DNA of 6,002 bases, taken from positions 1-6,002 of the forward strand of contig CAJXGK010000131.1 in the NCBI GenBank assembly GCA_913053815.1, written 5' to 3'. Source of the DNA: an uncultured Rhodanobacteraceae bacterium (GTDB lineage: Bacteria > Pseudomonadota > Gammaproteobacteria > Xanthomonadales > Rhodanobacteraceae). A model generated the notes under the pieces. The model ran no database searches and was not told the origin of the DNA. It saw only the letters and a list, made by a program, of their open reading frames with translations. Numbering within the stretch: position 1 is the stretch's first letter; each line of letters begins with the position of its first letter. This document shows, piece by piece, positions 1 to 6,002 of this stretch. Made by a program: the position numbers and the translations under genes.

Positions 1-160
1 TGTCGGGCTTGGAGGGTCGTAGCGAGGCGGATGAAAAATCGAGGACCGTTTTTTGATCTTTTGAGGCGAATAGGGGTTCTATTTACCGATAAAGAGCGAA
101 AAAATGAACCGATTTTCCACTGCCGTAGTAGATTCTTCCCAAGTCCGACAGGCTCCTAGG
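1..160. repeat. Imperfect palindromic repeat element, copy 1 (left tip cut by window edge)
   Basis: The 150 bases from 1 to 150 form one long imperfect inverted repeat centred near base 76. The tips are TGTCGGGCTTGG (1-12) and CCAAGTCCGACA (139-150), with one mismatch when paired. The arms share further blocks at matching distances: a GAAAAATCG/GGAAAATCG block and a TTTTTT-x-G-x-TCTTT block. At the centre AATAG (69-73) pairs with CTATT (79-83) around a 5-base loop. On the right the sequence continues as GGCTCCTAGG (151-160), so the left arm probably extends beyond the window. There is no coding capacity. A related copy lies at 4386-4494. The structure fits a small non-autonomous mobile or REP/MITE-like repeat, but I cannot name its family. 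It starts 9 bases past the stop codon of the TMEM43-like gene, so it may also act as a terminator or 3' stabiliser (inference). Confidence 0.75.
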
Positions 161-169
161 AACATCCTT

Positions 170-1240
170 TCAGTCACCATGCTGCGTATGGCTCGGCCCG
201 ATAGAGTCCTGGCGTAACCTGACCCACCACGCTACCCCGGTCAGAATCAGTCCACTCAGCAATAAACCACCACCCAGATAGAAACGCGCAGTCACCCAAT
301 ATGATCCAAAGATCAGTCCAGTCAGACCGGCCCCGGTGATCACCGCAACGACAATCCGACGAGCAGGATCAGCCCGACCCCGCCACCAACCTGCCACACC
401 CAGCGCAATTAGAAACCAAGCCAAGCCAAGCCGCCCCATAGGGTACGTGGGACCATCCGGTACACCGGGCAACAGGTTCGACAAACTTTGATCACCGAGT
501 TGCACGATAAAACCGTGACCTGCGGCCGCATTCACTGCCGGCACCAACTGCCCACCCTGAACTTTCGCAAAAATGGTAATCGTCTGTAGCGGCGTCGACC
601 GCCAGCTCACTCGTATATCACCTAAGCTCGGACGATGACGCAATACCGTAACCAGAGTGTTGCCAACAAGGCGAAAACTGGCCTTCAGGTTTTCCGGTAG
701 TACCCGGATATCGGGCTGAACCGGCACCTCGCCGATGATTGCCTTGAGAAGAGCCGGGGCAAGCAGAAAACCATCCAGGCGTACCTGCGGCGCAAGAAAA
801 CTCGCCGTAGACACCGGTAACGGTGGATTGCGGTGCCCTCGCGGTTGCGCAAAGTGTACTGAATTGACCCGACCGTTATGCCACTGCAGTTGGTATTCCA
901 GACCGTTGTCCCCATGCACCTGTTGCCACTGGAACATAGCTACATCGCGGATCAAACGAGTTGTTTTCACGCTCTGGCCAAACTGAGCATCGACCGCAGG
1001 CTGAATGACTTGTGGCGTTCCCACTACCCGCACCATGCGAGAATCCAAGGACGTCGATGGTCTGGCCTGCCGCCCAAGATTCACCACCCCACCACCATGC
1101 CGGAGCAGTGCTTGCAGGTGCCGGACCTGCCCCTGTCCCGTCAGAGCTGTCAGCAACCCACCGAGCAGCAACAAAATCCAGGATACCCAAAGATACCCGC
1201 CATGCTTCCATCGAAATGAATGGAGCCATCGTTCTATCAC
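170..1240 (-). CDS. TMEM43-family integral membrane protein
   Basis: Membrane protein of 356 aa resembling the TMEM43/LUMA family, whose molecular function in bacteria is not established. Topology fits that family: one N-terminal membrane segment (about residues 16-33), a large extramembrane domain (about 35-268), then three C-terminal segments (about 271-286, 296-316 and 320-340). Family-like motifs in the soluble domain are RDVAMFQW (98-105), NPP (138-140), the APQVRLDGF region (150-158), [10 protein letters not shown] (204-213) and a late LGDQS (248-252). I chose the GTG start at 1240 because it overlaps the upstream stop codon (GTGA) and has CAGGG nine bases before it. An ATG at 1303 would overlap the hydrolase gene by 67 bases and put an atypical 21-residue extension before the membrane segment. 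Expression is probably translationally coupled to the MBL hydrolase. Family assignment rests on motif recall. Confidence 0.82.
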   Translation of the reverse strand: MIERWLHSFRWKHGGYLWVSWILLLLGGLLTALTGQGQVRHLQALLRHGGGVVNLGRQARPSTSLDSRMVRVVGTPQVIQPAVDAQFGQSVKTTRLIRDVAMFQWQQVHGDNGLEYQLQWHNGRVNSVHFAQPRGHRNPPLPVSTASFLAPQVRLDGFLLAPALLKAIIGEVPVQPDIRVLPENLKASFRLVGNTLVTVLRHRPSLGDIRVSWRSTPLQTITIFAKVQGGQLVPAVNAAAGHGFIVQLGDQSLSNLLPGVPDGPTYPMGRLGLAWFLIALGVAGWWRGRADPARRIVVAVITGAGLTGLIFGSYWVTARFYLGGGLLLSGLILTGVAWWVRLRQDSIGPSHTQHGD

Positions 1241-2109
1241 AACGACATACCCTGTACAGAAGGCTGCGCCCGTACTGCAACGTAACGACCCCGCTCGTCG
1301 CATTCGACTTCGGCCAGAGCCGTCTCAGCGTCATGGGTAAAGAATAAGCGTACCCCGCGGGCTCGCTTATCGTCCAAAAAATCACGTTTTTCGTCAATCA
1401 GCCGTTCCGGATAGCGGTCGTACCCCATGGTCACAGGTAAATGCACCCAGGGCCTGCCGGGGATCAGATCCGCACAGAACGCAATTCCAGCGTCGGCACC
1501 GGCAACAGACTGGATTTCGGCCAGCATCAGGCCTGGGGTATGTCCCTCGGAATAACTGAATCGCACCTGGGGTCCGAGCACGGCACTGGACTCACCATCG
1601 ATCAATTCGAGTCGGCCGGTCTGTTCAAGCAAATCGCAAAGCTCAGGGATAAACGAAGCCCGGTCGCGCGGATGGGGCTGTCGAGCTCGCTGCCAGTGGT
1701 CTTGACCAACAATGAACCGGGCTCGCGGAAACAGCAGCTTGGGTGACTCATTTTTACTCCAAGGGGCCAACAGCCCACCCGCATGGTCGAAATGCAGATG
1801 CGATAGAACCACTACATCAATGTCTTCATCACCCAGACCCAGAGCCGCCAAACCATCTAGCAGTACGTGATGATCTTCCTGCACCCCATAGCGCTTACGT
1901 AAGCTTGGACCAAAAAACGCTCCGATACCTGTTTCGAACAACACATTGCAGCCGTTCAGGTCACGGGCCAGCAGGCAGCGACAGGCCAGCGGAATCCGGT
2001 TTTCCGCATCAGGTTCAATCCAGCGACGCCACAGAACCTTGGGCACATTACCAAACATTGCCCCGCCATCTAGACGCTGAGAATTACCTGAAATTGACCA
2101 AATCCGCAT
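1237..2109 (-). CDS. MBL-fold metallo-hydrolase
   Basis: Metallo-beta-lactamase-fold hydrolase of 290 aa, probably cytosolic because no signal peptide is seen. The metal site is complete: HLHFDH at 104-109 (the HxHxDH signature), the EGHTPG histidine at 190, the bridging aspartate in CADLIP (D214) and a last histidine in FTHD (H259). N-terminal blocks [12 protein letters not shown] (13-24) and LLARDLNG (46-53) resemble the MBL branch that includes lactonases and related esterases, but the substrate cannot be read from sequence; quorum-signal lactone hydrolysis is only one possibility. I chose the ATG at 2109 because GAAGG sits eight bases upstream and the protein then opens MRIWSISGN. In-frame ATG 2115 and TTG 2124 lie too close to or before that site. 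It is the first gene of a probable two-gene unit with the TMEM43-like gene. Confidence 0.9.
   Translation of the reverse strand: MRIWSISGNSQRLDGGAMFGNVPKVLWRRWIEPDAENRIPLACRCLLARDLNGCNVLFETGIGAFFGPSLRKRYGVQEDHHVLLDGLAALGLGDEDIDVVVLSHLHFDHAGGLLAPWSKNESPKLLFPRARFIVGQDHWQRARQPHPRDRASFIPELCDLLEQTGRLELIDGESSAVLGPQVRFSYSEGHTPGLMLAEIQSVAGADAGIAFCADLIPGRPWVHLPVTMGYDRYPERLIDEKRDFLDDKRARGVRLFFTHDAETALAEVECDERGRYVAVRAQPSVQGMSL
1250..1254 (-). promoter_or_regulatory. Ribosome binding site for the TMEM43-like gene
   Basis: CAGGG on the minus strand lies nine bases before GTG 1240, inside the last codons of the hydrolase gene. Together with the GTGA stop/start overlap it supports the internal GTG start over the ATG at 1303. 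Confidence 0.5.
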
Positions 2110-2117
2110 AATCATTA

Positions 2118-2122
2118 CCTTC
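2118..2122 (-). promoter_or_regulatory. Ribosome binding site that decides the MBL hydrolase start
   Basis: GAAGG on the minus strand lies eight bases before ATG 2109 but only two bases before ATG 2115, which favours the 2109 start. Confidence 0.55.
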
Positions 2123-2217
2123 AACTTTACTGCCCTTCAATACATTACCGGGCCAAACGTCCTGATTGCCAATGAGGTACCTGCGTGATTTCCACCCCAT
2201 CACCAAATATTTTGTCT

Positions 2218-2254
2218 TACGCACCGAATCCTATAGGAAACGGCCCGGTGCGTA
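2218..2254. repeat. 9-bp perfect inverted repeat with nested palindrome
   Basis: TACGCACCG (2218-2226) and CGGTGCGTA (2246-2254) are perfect reverse complements separated by 19 bases. Inside the loop, TCCTATAGGA (2229-2238) is itself a perfect 10-base palindrome. No T-run follows on either strand, so a standard intrinsic terminator is unlikely. It lies about 110-145 bases upstream of the hydrolase start and could be an operator or an RNA hairpin; nothing in the sequence decides between these. Confidence 0.55.
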
Positions 2255-2467
2255 GAGTCAGCGCCTCAAGTCATCACCTGCTTTACTGCATCCATCTCCA
2301 CCCAGCATCGATCGGAACTATTCTGGACTTACATATAGACAAGCTCACCAGCACGGCAATTGCTGCCGTTTATCAAATAATAATACCCAGATTTCCAAAT
2401 AATCTAGGCCCCCCCCTGATACATTCCACCGATCACTACGGTTTATCTTGATGATCCACGCCCAGCG

Positions 2468-2584
2468 TACATCGCCGCAGCTAGGGCAGAGAACGCTCGT
2501 CAACCATAGAGAAATAGCCAGGTTGAGGCCAACGAACCCGCCAACGCTGCAGTGAATGCACGCTGCAGTGATTCGTAGTGCCAT
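2468..2584 (-). pseudogene. Decayed YfhL-type ferredoxin gene (N-terminal relic)
   Basis: Reading from ATG 2584, the frame opens MALRITAACIHCSV, very like the opening of YfhL-type 2[4Fe-4S] ferredoxins ([21 protein letters not shown], from memory). In-frame similarity continues with NxAIS (residues 21-25), where the family has NEAIS. The second-half CxxC survives as CPSC (33-36), about five residues earlier than expected, suggesting a short deletion. The cluster motif is broken: the cysteines expected at 15 and 19 are both Gly and the following Pro is Leu. After residue 39 the likeness fades, although the frame stays open to a stop at 2345. No Shine-Dalgarno is visible before the ATG. The location, downstream of coaD, is where many gammaproteobacteria carry this ferredoxin. 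An 11-base direct repeat (2545-2555 and 2561-2571) falls on the first Cys region. A functional short protein with a new role is possible but less likely. Confidence 0.6.
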
Positions 2585-2598
2585 ATGTAAAGTTACGG

Positions 2599-2626
2599 TC
2601 GATGTGGCTTTGAACTAACCCATCGA
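2599..2626 (-). terminator. Weak candidate terminator hairpin after the lipoprotein gene
   Basis: Just past the lipoprotein stop codon, TCGATGTGG (2599-2607) pairs with CCCATCGA (2619-2626), giving eight pairs with one bulged base and an 11-base loop. Reading along the minus strand, only a weak T-containing stretch (AACTTTACAT) follows, so this is a poor intrinsic terminator. It is listed because of its position at the end of the rsmD-coaD-lipoprotein unit. Confidence 0.25.
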
Positions 2627-2633
2627 TACCCCC

Positions 2634-3128
2634 TTACATTTGCGCGAACCGGAAAACCGCCCCGGTTGGCTTGATAATTGCGGCCACCTTCGCCTCATCG
2701 GCCTTATTGCCCATGAACAGTACGATCACACCATGGAACGAGCCGGATTGGGCGCCCGTAAAAGCGTTGATGAGCATGTTGGCAGTGAACTGCGAGTTAG
2801 GGCCGCCGAGGGCAATCAGATTACCCGGTAGCACCCCGCGAGACACCATACTTTGGACCTGTTCAAGCTGCCGATCACGTTGTGCCTGATCACTCGAATC
2901 GGTACCCGCCGGAACGAAATATACGTAAGGCTGCTGTGCGGTCATCCCTTGCATGTTTTTGATGACCAGTTGTTGCATATATTTCTGCCAGGCAGCCACG
3001 TCGGTGGGGCTGCTCGGCCTGCTGACCTGGGTGGTTTGCTGAGTCTGCGCAGCCTGTTTCTGGTGGCAACCTGCCAGGATCAAGCTGGCGCTCAGGCCCA
3101 ACGCGAGGGCAATGCTTAGTTTGCGCAT
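2634..3128 (-). CDS. Small uncharacterised lipoprotein downstream of coaD
   Basis: Lipoprotein of 164 aa with a classic signal: MRK, a hydrophobic stretch (about 4-18) and the lipobox LAGC with Cys21 as the lipidated residue. Position +2 is His, not Asp, so outer-membrane sorting is expected under the usual Lol rule. A Gln/Thr/Ser-rich linker (22-43) leads to a domain of about 120 residues that I do not recognise, including VLPGNLIALGGP and a C-terminal hydrophobic strand with VIVLFMGNKADEAKV ending in GAVFRFAQM. The start at 3128 is set by GAGGAG seven bases upstream and by the signal peptide; an earlier ATG at 3176 would overlap the end of coaD and spoil the signal. Only 14 bases separate it from the coaD stop, so the two are almost certainly cotranscribed. 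I think similar lipoproteins follow coaD in some Xanthomonadales, but this is memory only. No function is inferred. Confidence 0.88.
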   Translation of the reverse strand: MRKLSIALALGLSASLILAGCHQKQAAQTQQTTQVSRPSSPTDVAAWQKYMQQLVIKNMQGMTAQQPYVYFVPAGTDSSDQAQRDRQLEQVQSMVSRGVLPGNLIALGGPNSQFTANMLINAFTGAQSGSFHGVIVLFMGNKADEAKVAAIIKPTGAVFRFAQM

Positions 3129-3135
3129 GGTTGTT

Positions 3136-3141
3136 CTCCTC
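3136..3141 (-). promoter_or_regulatory. Strong ribosome binding site of the lipoprotein gene
   Basis: GAGGAG on the minus strand, seven bases before ATG 3128, lies in the 14-base gap after the coaD stop. It is the best Shine-Dalgarno in the window and fixes the lipoprotein start. Confidence 0.75.
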
Positions 3142-3142
3142 T

Positions 3143-3688
<546 letters not shown>

Positions 3689-3721
3689 TCAGTGACACTA
3701 AAGCTTAACAGCTTGCGAGCC

Positions 3722-4288
3722 TCATTCGGGAGCCTGTGTGGACTGTAGCAAAACTTCACCGGCATGCACCTGCCGAAGTGGCTTCATACCATAGGGAATA
3801 GTCAGATCAAGCTGCTTCGGCCACTCGACATACACTCTCGCCCCCACGGCGAGCCATGGGCTGAGACACTGTAGTACCCGAGACCACAATGCAGAGGCAT
3901 AAGGAGGATCCACAAAGACCACATCAAACCGGCGCGAAGGACACTGCAACCAGTCCAGCGCATCGGTGTGAATAACCTGGGCATGGGCGGCGATGTGCAA
4001 TCTGCCCAAGTTTTTACGCAGTGCCGTAACCAGACGTGCATTATGTTCCAGAAAAATGGCTTCACCTGCACCCCGCGACACGGCCTCGATACCCAGTGCC
4101 CCCGTTCCGGCAAACAGATCCAAACAACGCGAACCCGGAAGAACCGGCGCAAGCCAGTTGAACAGGGTTTCACGAACCCGATCCGGGCTGGGCCGCAAGC
4201 CAGGCGATTCTGGGACCAACAAGCGCGAACGGCGCAGACTTCCACCGATGATGCGTACGCTCCCTGAACCCAGCAAAGGTCTGTTCAT
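3722..4288 (-). CDS. rsmD: 16S rRNA (guanine(966)-N(2))-methyltransferase
   Basis: RsmD uses S-adenosylmethionine to methylate N2 of G966 in 16S rRNA during 30S assembly. The 188-aa protein matches the usual family length. It shows the N-terminal RIIGGSLRRSRL block (12-23), the LRPSPDRVRETLFNWL block (31-46), the AdoMet-binding motif LDLFAGTGALGIEA (56-69), the acidic end of the next strand (E81), the TDALDWL segment (108-114) and the catalytic DPPY (127-130). The ATG at 4288 is supported by GGAG six bases upstream. It is divergent from ftsY across a 236-base gap and is probably the first gene of the rsmD-coaD-lipoprotein unit. All key residues are present and there is no sign of decay. Confidence 0.97.
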   Translation of the reverse strand: MNRPLLGSGSVRIIGGSLRRSRLLVPESPGLRPSPDRVRETLFNWLAPVLPGSRCLDLFAGTGALGIEAVSRGAGEAIFLEHNARLVTALRKNLGRLHIAAHAQVIHTDALDWLQCPSRRFDVVFVDPPYASALWSRVLQCLSPWLAVGARVYVEWPKQLDLTIPYGMKPLRQVHAGEVLLQSTQAPE

Positions 4289-4385
4289 GTACTACTCCGC
4301 AAACAGGTGGATACTGGTGACGGTGCTAGCCACCTACCACAGCATGGATACATCGATTGAGTTAATAGGACAGTAACCTGAATTG
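4289..4385. other. rsmD-proximal part of the divergent rsmD/ftsY intergenic region
   Basis: Both divergent genes must draw promoters from the region 4289-4524. This part is non-coding. It contains the rsmD ribosome binding site (GGAG, 4295-4298) and three close GGTG words (4306-4324); AGGTGG (4305-4310) can pair with CCACCT (4330-4335). I found no -35/-10 pair on either strand good enough to annotate. Confidence 0.5.
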
Positions 4386-4494
4386 CCTCGGATGATCGTT
4401 AAATAGAACTACTATTTGCCGTAAATCCATGAAAACCCAACTCTACCGCCTTACTCCCTCGCTACCATCCCCCAAGACCGACAGGCTGTTAGCA
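4386..4494. repeat. Palindromic repeat element, copy 2 (right half intact, left half decayed)
   Basis: The right half is a clear relative of the element at 1-160, in the same orientation. AATAG (4402-4406), a 5-base loop and CTATTT (4412-4417) match 69-84; CCAAGACCGACAGGCT (4472-4487) matches 139-154, and the spacing from CTATT to CCAAG is 60 bases in both copies. By my count about half of the 93 aligned positions are identical, concentrated at the core and tip. The reverse complement of the tip also matches the left tip of copy 1 well, sharing CTTGG and GTAGCGAGG. Left of the core, only about 17 bases still pair (from GGATGATCG at 4390), and the outer left tip TGTCGG is not found where expected. 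The element ends about 30 bases before the ftsY start codon. Confidence 0.68.
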
Positions 4495-4524
4495 TAATGT
4501 TATTGCCCCCTGATCCTCGCCCCA

Positions 4525-5625
4525 ATGCTTAAAAAGCTGTTCCGCAAGAAATCTACAACCAGCCCCAACCACCCCCCTTCCGATCCGGCTGTCTCCTGCG
4601 TGTCCTCGGTCGCACTCGATCGACCAACGCTACCAGACTTACCTTCTAGGTCGACTTCGGAGTCCGCCCCCACCCGTCTCGACAACTCATCGCAACGCAA
4701 TCGCCGCGCTTGGCGTGAGCGCCTCGTCGGCAACGCTTTGACCCGTGGCCTCGGCGCTTTGTTCAAGCATAATCCGAAACTCGATGAGAGCCTTCTGGAA
4801 GAGCTGGAAATACTTTTGATTACCGCAGATGTCGGCATCCAGGCTACGACTGAGTTACTCGAAGACCTGCGCCAACGGATGCTGAAGCGTGAATTCGCCG
4901 ATGCTACGGCACTGCGAATGAGGCTGCGCGCTGATTTGTTGGCCATCCTCAAGCCGATAGAACAACCGCTGCGACCTGAGCCACGACAGCCCTTTGTTAT
5001 CCTGGTCGTAGGAGTTAACGGCGTCGGCAAAACCACCACCATAGGCAAACTTAGTCACCGTTTCGGTGCTGAAGGTCGACAAGTCATGCTGGCCGCCGGC
5101 GATACCTTTCGAGCTGCCGCCGTCGAGCAGATTCGGGCCTGGGGAAAACACAACAAGATACCGGTCATCGCCCAGGATCAGGGTGCCGACGCCGCCAGTG
5201 TGATCTACGATGCGCTGCAGTCGGCGCAGGCCCGCAAGGCAGACATTCTTATCGTCGACACAGCCGGACGCCTACATACCCAGGCGGGTCTCATGGACGA
5301 ACTGGCCAAAATCCGTCGGGTACTGGGTAAGCTCGATACGACAGCGCCTCACGAGGTACTCATGATTATTGATGGCACGACCGGACAAAATGCTATCAAC
5401 CAGGTACGCCAATTCAATGCCATGATCGGCATCACCGGCCTAACCATCACCAAGCTCGATGGTACCGCCAAGGGTGGCGTAGTATTTGCCCTGGCTCGTG
5501 AGTTCGGCCTGCCTATTCGTTATATCGGGCTTGGCGAAAGCAGCACCGACCTGCGTCGTTTCGACGCCGAAGCCTTCGTAGAAGGCCTGCTGCCCCTGGA
5601 CAGTCATACTGATTTCGGGCCTTAA
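4525..5625 (+). CDS. ftsY: Signal recognition particle receptor FtsY
   Basis: FtsY is the membrane-associated GTPase that docks the SRP (Ffh plus 4.5S RNA) carrying ribosomes translating inner-membrane proteins. The 366-aa protein begins MLKKLFRKK, a basic amphipathic start suited to membrane contact. A short Ser/Pro-rich linker (about 10-58) stands in for the long acidic A domain of E. coli. The N domain (about 62-148) and G domain follow: P-loop GVNGVGKTT (163-171), DTFRAAA (193-199), DTAGR (245-249), TKLDGTAKGG (309-318) and the closing GLGE (335-338). All GTPase motifs are intact. No Shine-Dalgarno is visible before ATG 4525, where the upstream bases are C-rich, and no alternative in-frame ATG lies just upstream. 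Unlike in many gammaproteobacteria, ftsE/ftsX do not follow; an AsmA-family gene starts 21 bases after the stop and is probably cotranscribed. Confidence 0.97.
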   Translation: MLKKLFRKKSTTSPNHPPSDPAVSCVSSVALDRPTLPDLPSRSTSESAPTRLDNSSQRNRRAWRERLVGNALTRGLGALFKHNPKLDESLLEELEILLITADVGIQATTELLEDLRQRMLKREFADATALRMRLRADLLAILKPIEQPLRPEPRQPFVILVVGVNGVGKTTTIGKLSHRFGAEGRQVMLAAGDTFRAAAVEQIRAWGKHNKIPVIAQDQGADAASVIYDALQSAQARKADILIVDTAGRLHTQAGLMDELAKIRRVLGKLDTTAPHEVLMIIDGTTGQNAINQVRQFNAMIGITGLTITKLDGTAKGGVVFALAREFGLPIRYIGLGESSTDLRRFDAEAFVEGLLPLDSHTDFGP

Positions 5626-5646
5626 ACAACCCGAATTGATTGAGCC

Positions 5647-6002
5647 ATGAATTTCTCAGGCCGCCGCCATCGAATTCTCTTTATCGCCCTTTTCGTCATG
5701 GCTGCCGCTTTAGTACTGACCGTATTGGGTGCCAACCTACTGCTCAAACCGGAGCGTTTTACCGGCCTGCTCAAGTCCATCGCCACAGATAGCGGACTGC
5801 AACTGCAGCTCTCCCAACAGGCCAGTGCCCGATTGTTACCACACCCAAGCGTGATCCTCAAAGGACTCCGCCTGCGTGCTCTCGACCAAAGCCGGCCCAT
5901 GATCAGTGCCACCCAGGTACGCCTCGAATTGCCTTGGCGGGCACTGCTCAACAGGGAAGTAGTGATCGGGAAACTACAACTCCAGTCGCTCCATATCAAC
6001 CT
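5647..6002 (+). CDS. AsmA-family protein, N-terminal part (runs off window)
   Basis: The first 118 codons of a gene continuing beyond the window. Residues 1-9 are basic (RRHR) and are followed by a single membrane segment (about 10-34), as in AsmA-family inner-membrane proteins, which have a large periplasmic domain. The next part fits the AsmA N-terminal domain: LLKPERFTGLLKSIATDSGLQLQL (about 35-58), SARLLPHPSVILKGLRLRA (about 63-81), then TQVRLELPWRALLNREVVIGKLQLQSLHIN (about 91-118), resembling the family pattern of VRL, W-x-x-LL and I-x-x-L. Known members affect outer-membrane assembly or phospholipid transport between membranes; the specific role here is not deducible. The ATG at 5647 lies 21 bases after the ftsY stop with only a weak upstream TGAG. 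No frameshift is seen in the visible part. Confidence 0.88.
   Translation, partial: MNFSGRRHRILFIALFVMAAALVLTVLGANLLLKPERFTGLLKSIATDSGLQLQLSQQASARLLPHPSVILKGLRLRALDQSRPMISATQVRLELPWRALLNREVVIGKLQLQSLHIN

Larger units (their letters stand above)
2110..2467. other. Intergenic stretch with no recognisable gene
   Basis: No reading frame here on either strand resembles a real protein; the open frames are short, unsupported by ribosome binding sites and biased toward Ser/Pro/His. Visible contents are the hydrolase ribosome binding site, a 9-bp stem-loop at 2218-2254, and a run of eight C at 2409-2416. The promoter for the hydrolase/TMEM43 unit should lie here, but no convincing -35/-10 pair stands out. 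The part nearest 2467 may be the unrecognisably decayed 3' end of the ferredoxin relic next door (inference). Confidence 0.6.

Noticed and set aside
876..1397. A 173-codon minus-strand frame overlapping both the hydrolase and TMEM43-like genes
   Set aside because: It spans the junction of two well-supported genes in another frame, has no domain signature and no ribosome binding site.
2142..2172. TTGGCA and TAATGT on the minus strand as a promoter for the hydrolase gene
   Set aside because: Spacing is 19 bases and the -10 box is a poor match; chance pairs of this quality are frequent.
2185..2451. An 88-codon plus-strand frame in the intergenic gap
   Set aside because: No ribosome binding site, no recognisable motif, and it runs through the stem-loop and into the ferredoxin relic's trailing frame.
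3702..3715. Small inverted repeat AAGCT/AGCTT between rsmD and coaD as a terminator
   Set aside because: Only a short stem in a 48-base gap with no T-run; the two genes are more likely cotranscribed.
4500..5048. A 182-codon minus-strand frame opposite ftsY
   Set aside because: Low-complexity Ser/Arg-rich translation antisense to a certain gene; a codon-bias shadow.
5622..5999. A 125-codon minus-strand frame opposite the AsmA-like gene
   Set aside because: Arg/Ser-rich translation with no family resemblance; antisense to a gene with clear AsmA features.

Overview
The window looks like chromosomal DNA of a gammaproteobacterium. FtsY, RsmD and CoaD are all of proteobacterial type, and a ferredoxin relic lies downstream of coaD, where many gammaproteobacteria keep a YfhL-type ferredoxin gene. 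The gene order is most like Xanthomonadales, but that is a tentative placement from memory of synteny. No phage, plasmid or CRISPR signals are visible.

Layout: (1) 1-160 is an imperfect palindromic repeat whose left tip is cut by the window edge. (2) 170-2109, minus strand, is a two-gene unit: an MBL-fold hydrolase followed by a TMEM43-family membrane protein, overlapping by four bases. (3) 2110-2633 has no intact gene. It holds a stem-loop with a nested palindrome and, at 2468-2584, the decayed start of a ferredoxin gene. (4) 2634-4288, minus strand, is rsmD, coaD and a small lipoprotein gene, probably one operon read in that order. (5) 4289-4524 is the divergent rsmD/ftsY intergenic region. 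Its ftsY-proximal part is a second, half-decayed copy of the palindromic repeat. (6) 4525-6002, plus strand, is ftsY followed closely by the first 118 codons of an AsmA-family gene that runs off the window.

Most of the genes are housekeeping: 16S rRNA methylation (RsmD), coenzyme A synthesis (CoaD), membrane targeting of nascent proteins (FtsY) and envelope maintenance (AsmA-like). The MBL hydrolase and TMEM43-like protein are probably made together, but their shared job is unknown.

The least ordinary points are the two related palindromic repeats, one directly against the ftsY start; the ferredoxin relic, which has lost two cluster-binding cysteines; and the coupled MBL/TMEM43 pair. I see no clear evidence of a wholly new multi-gene system.
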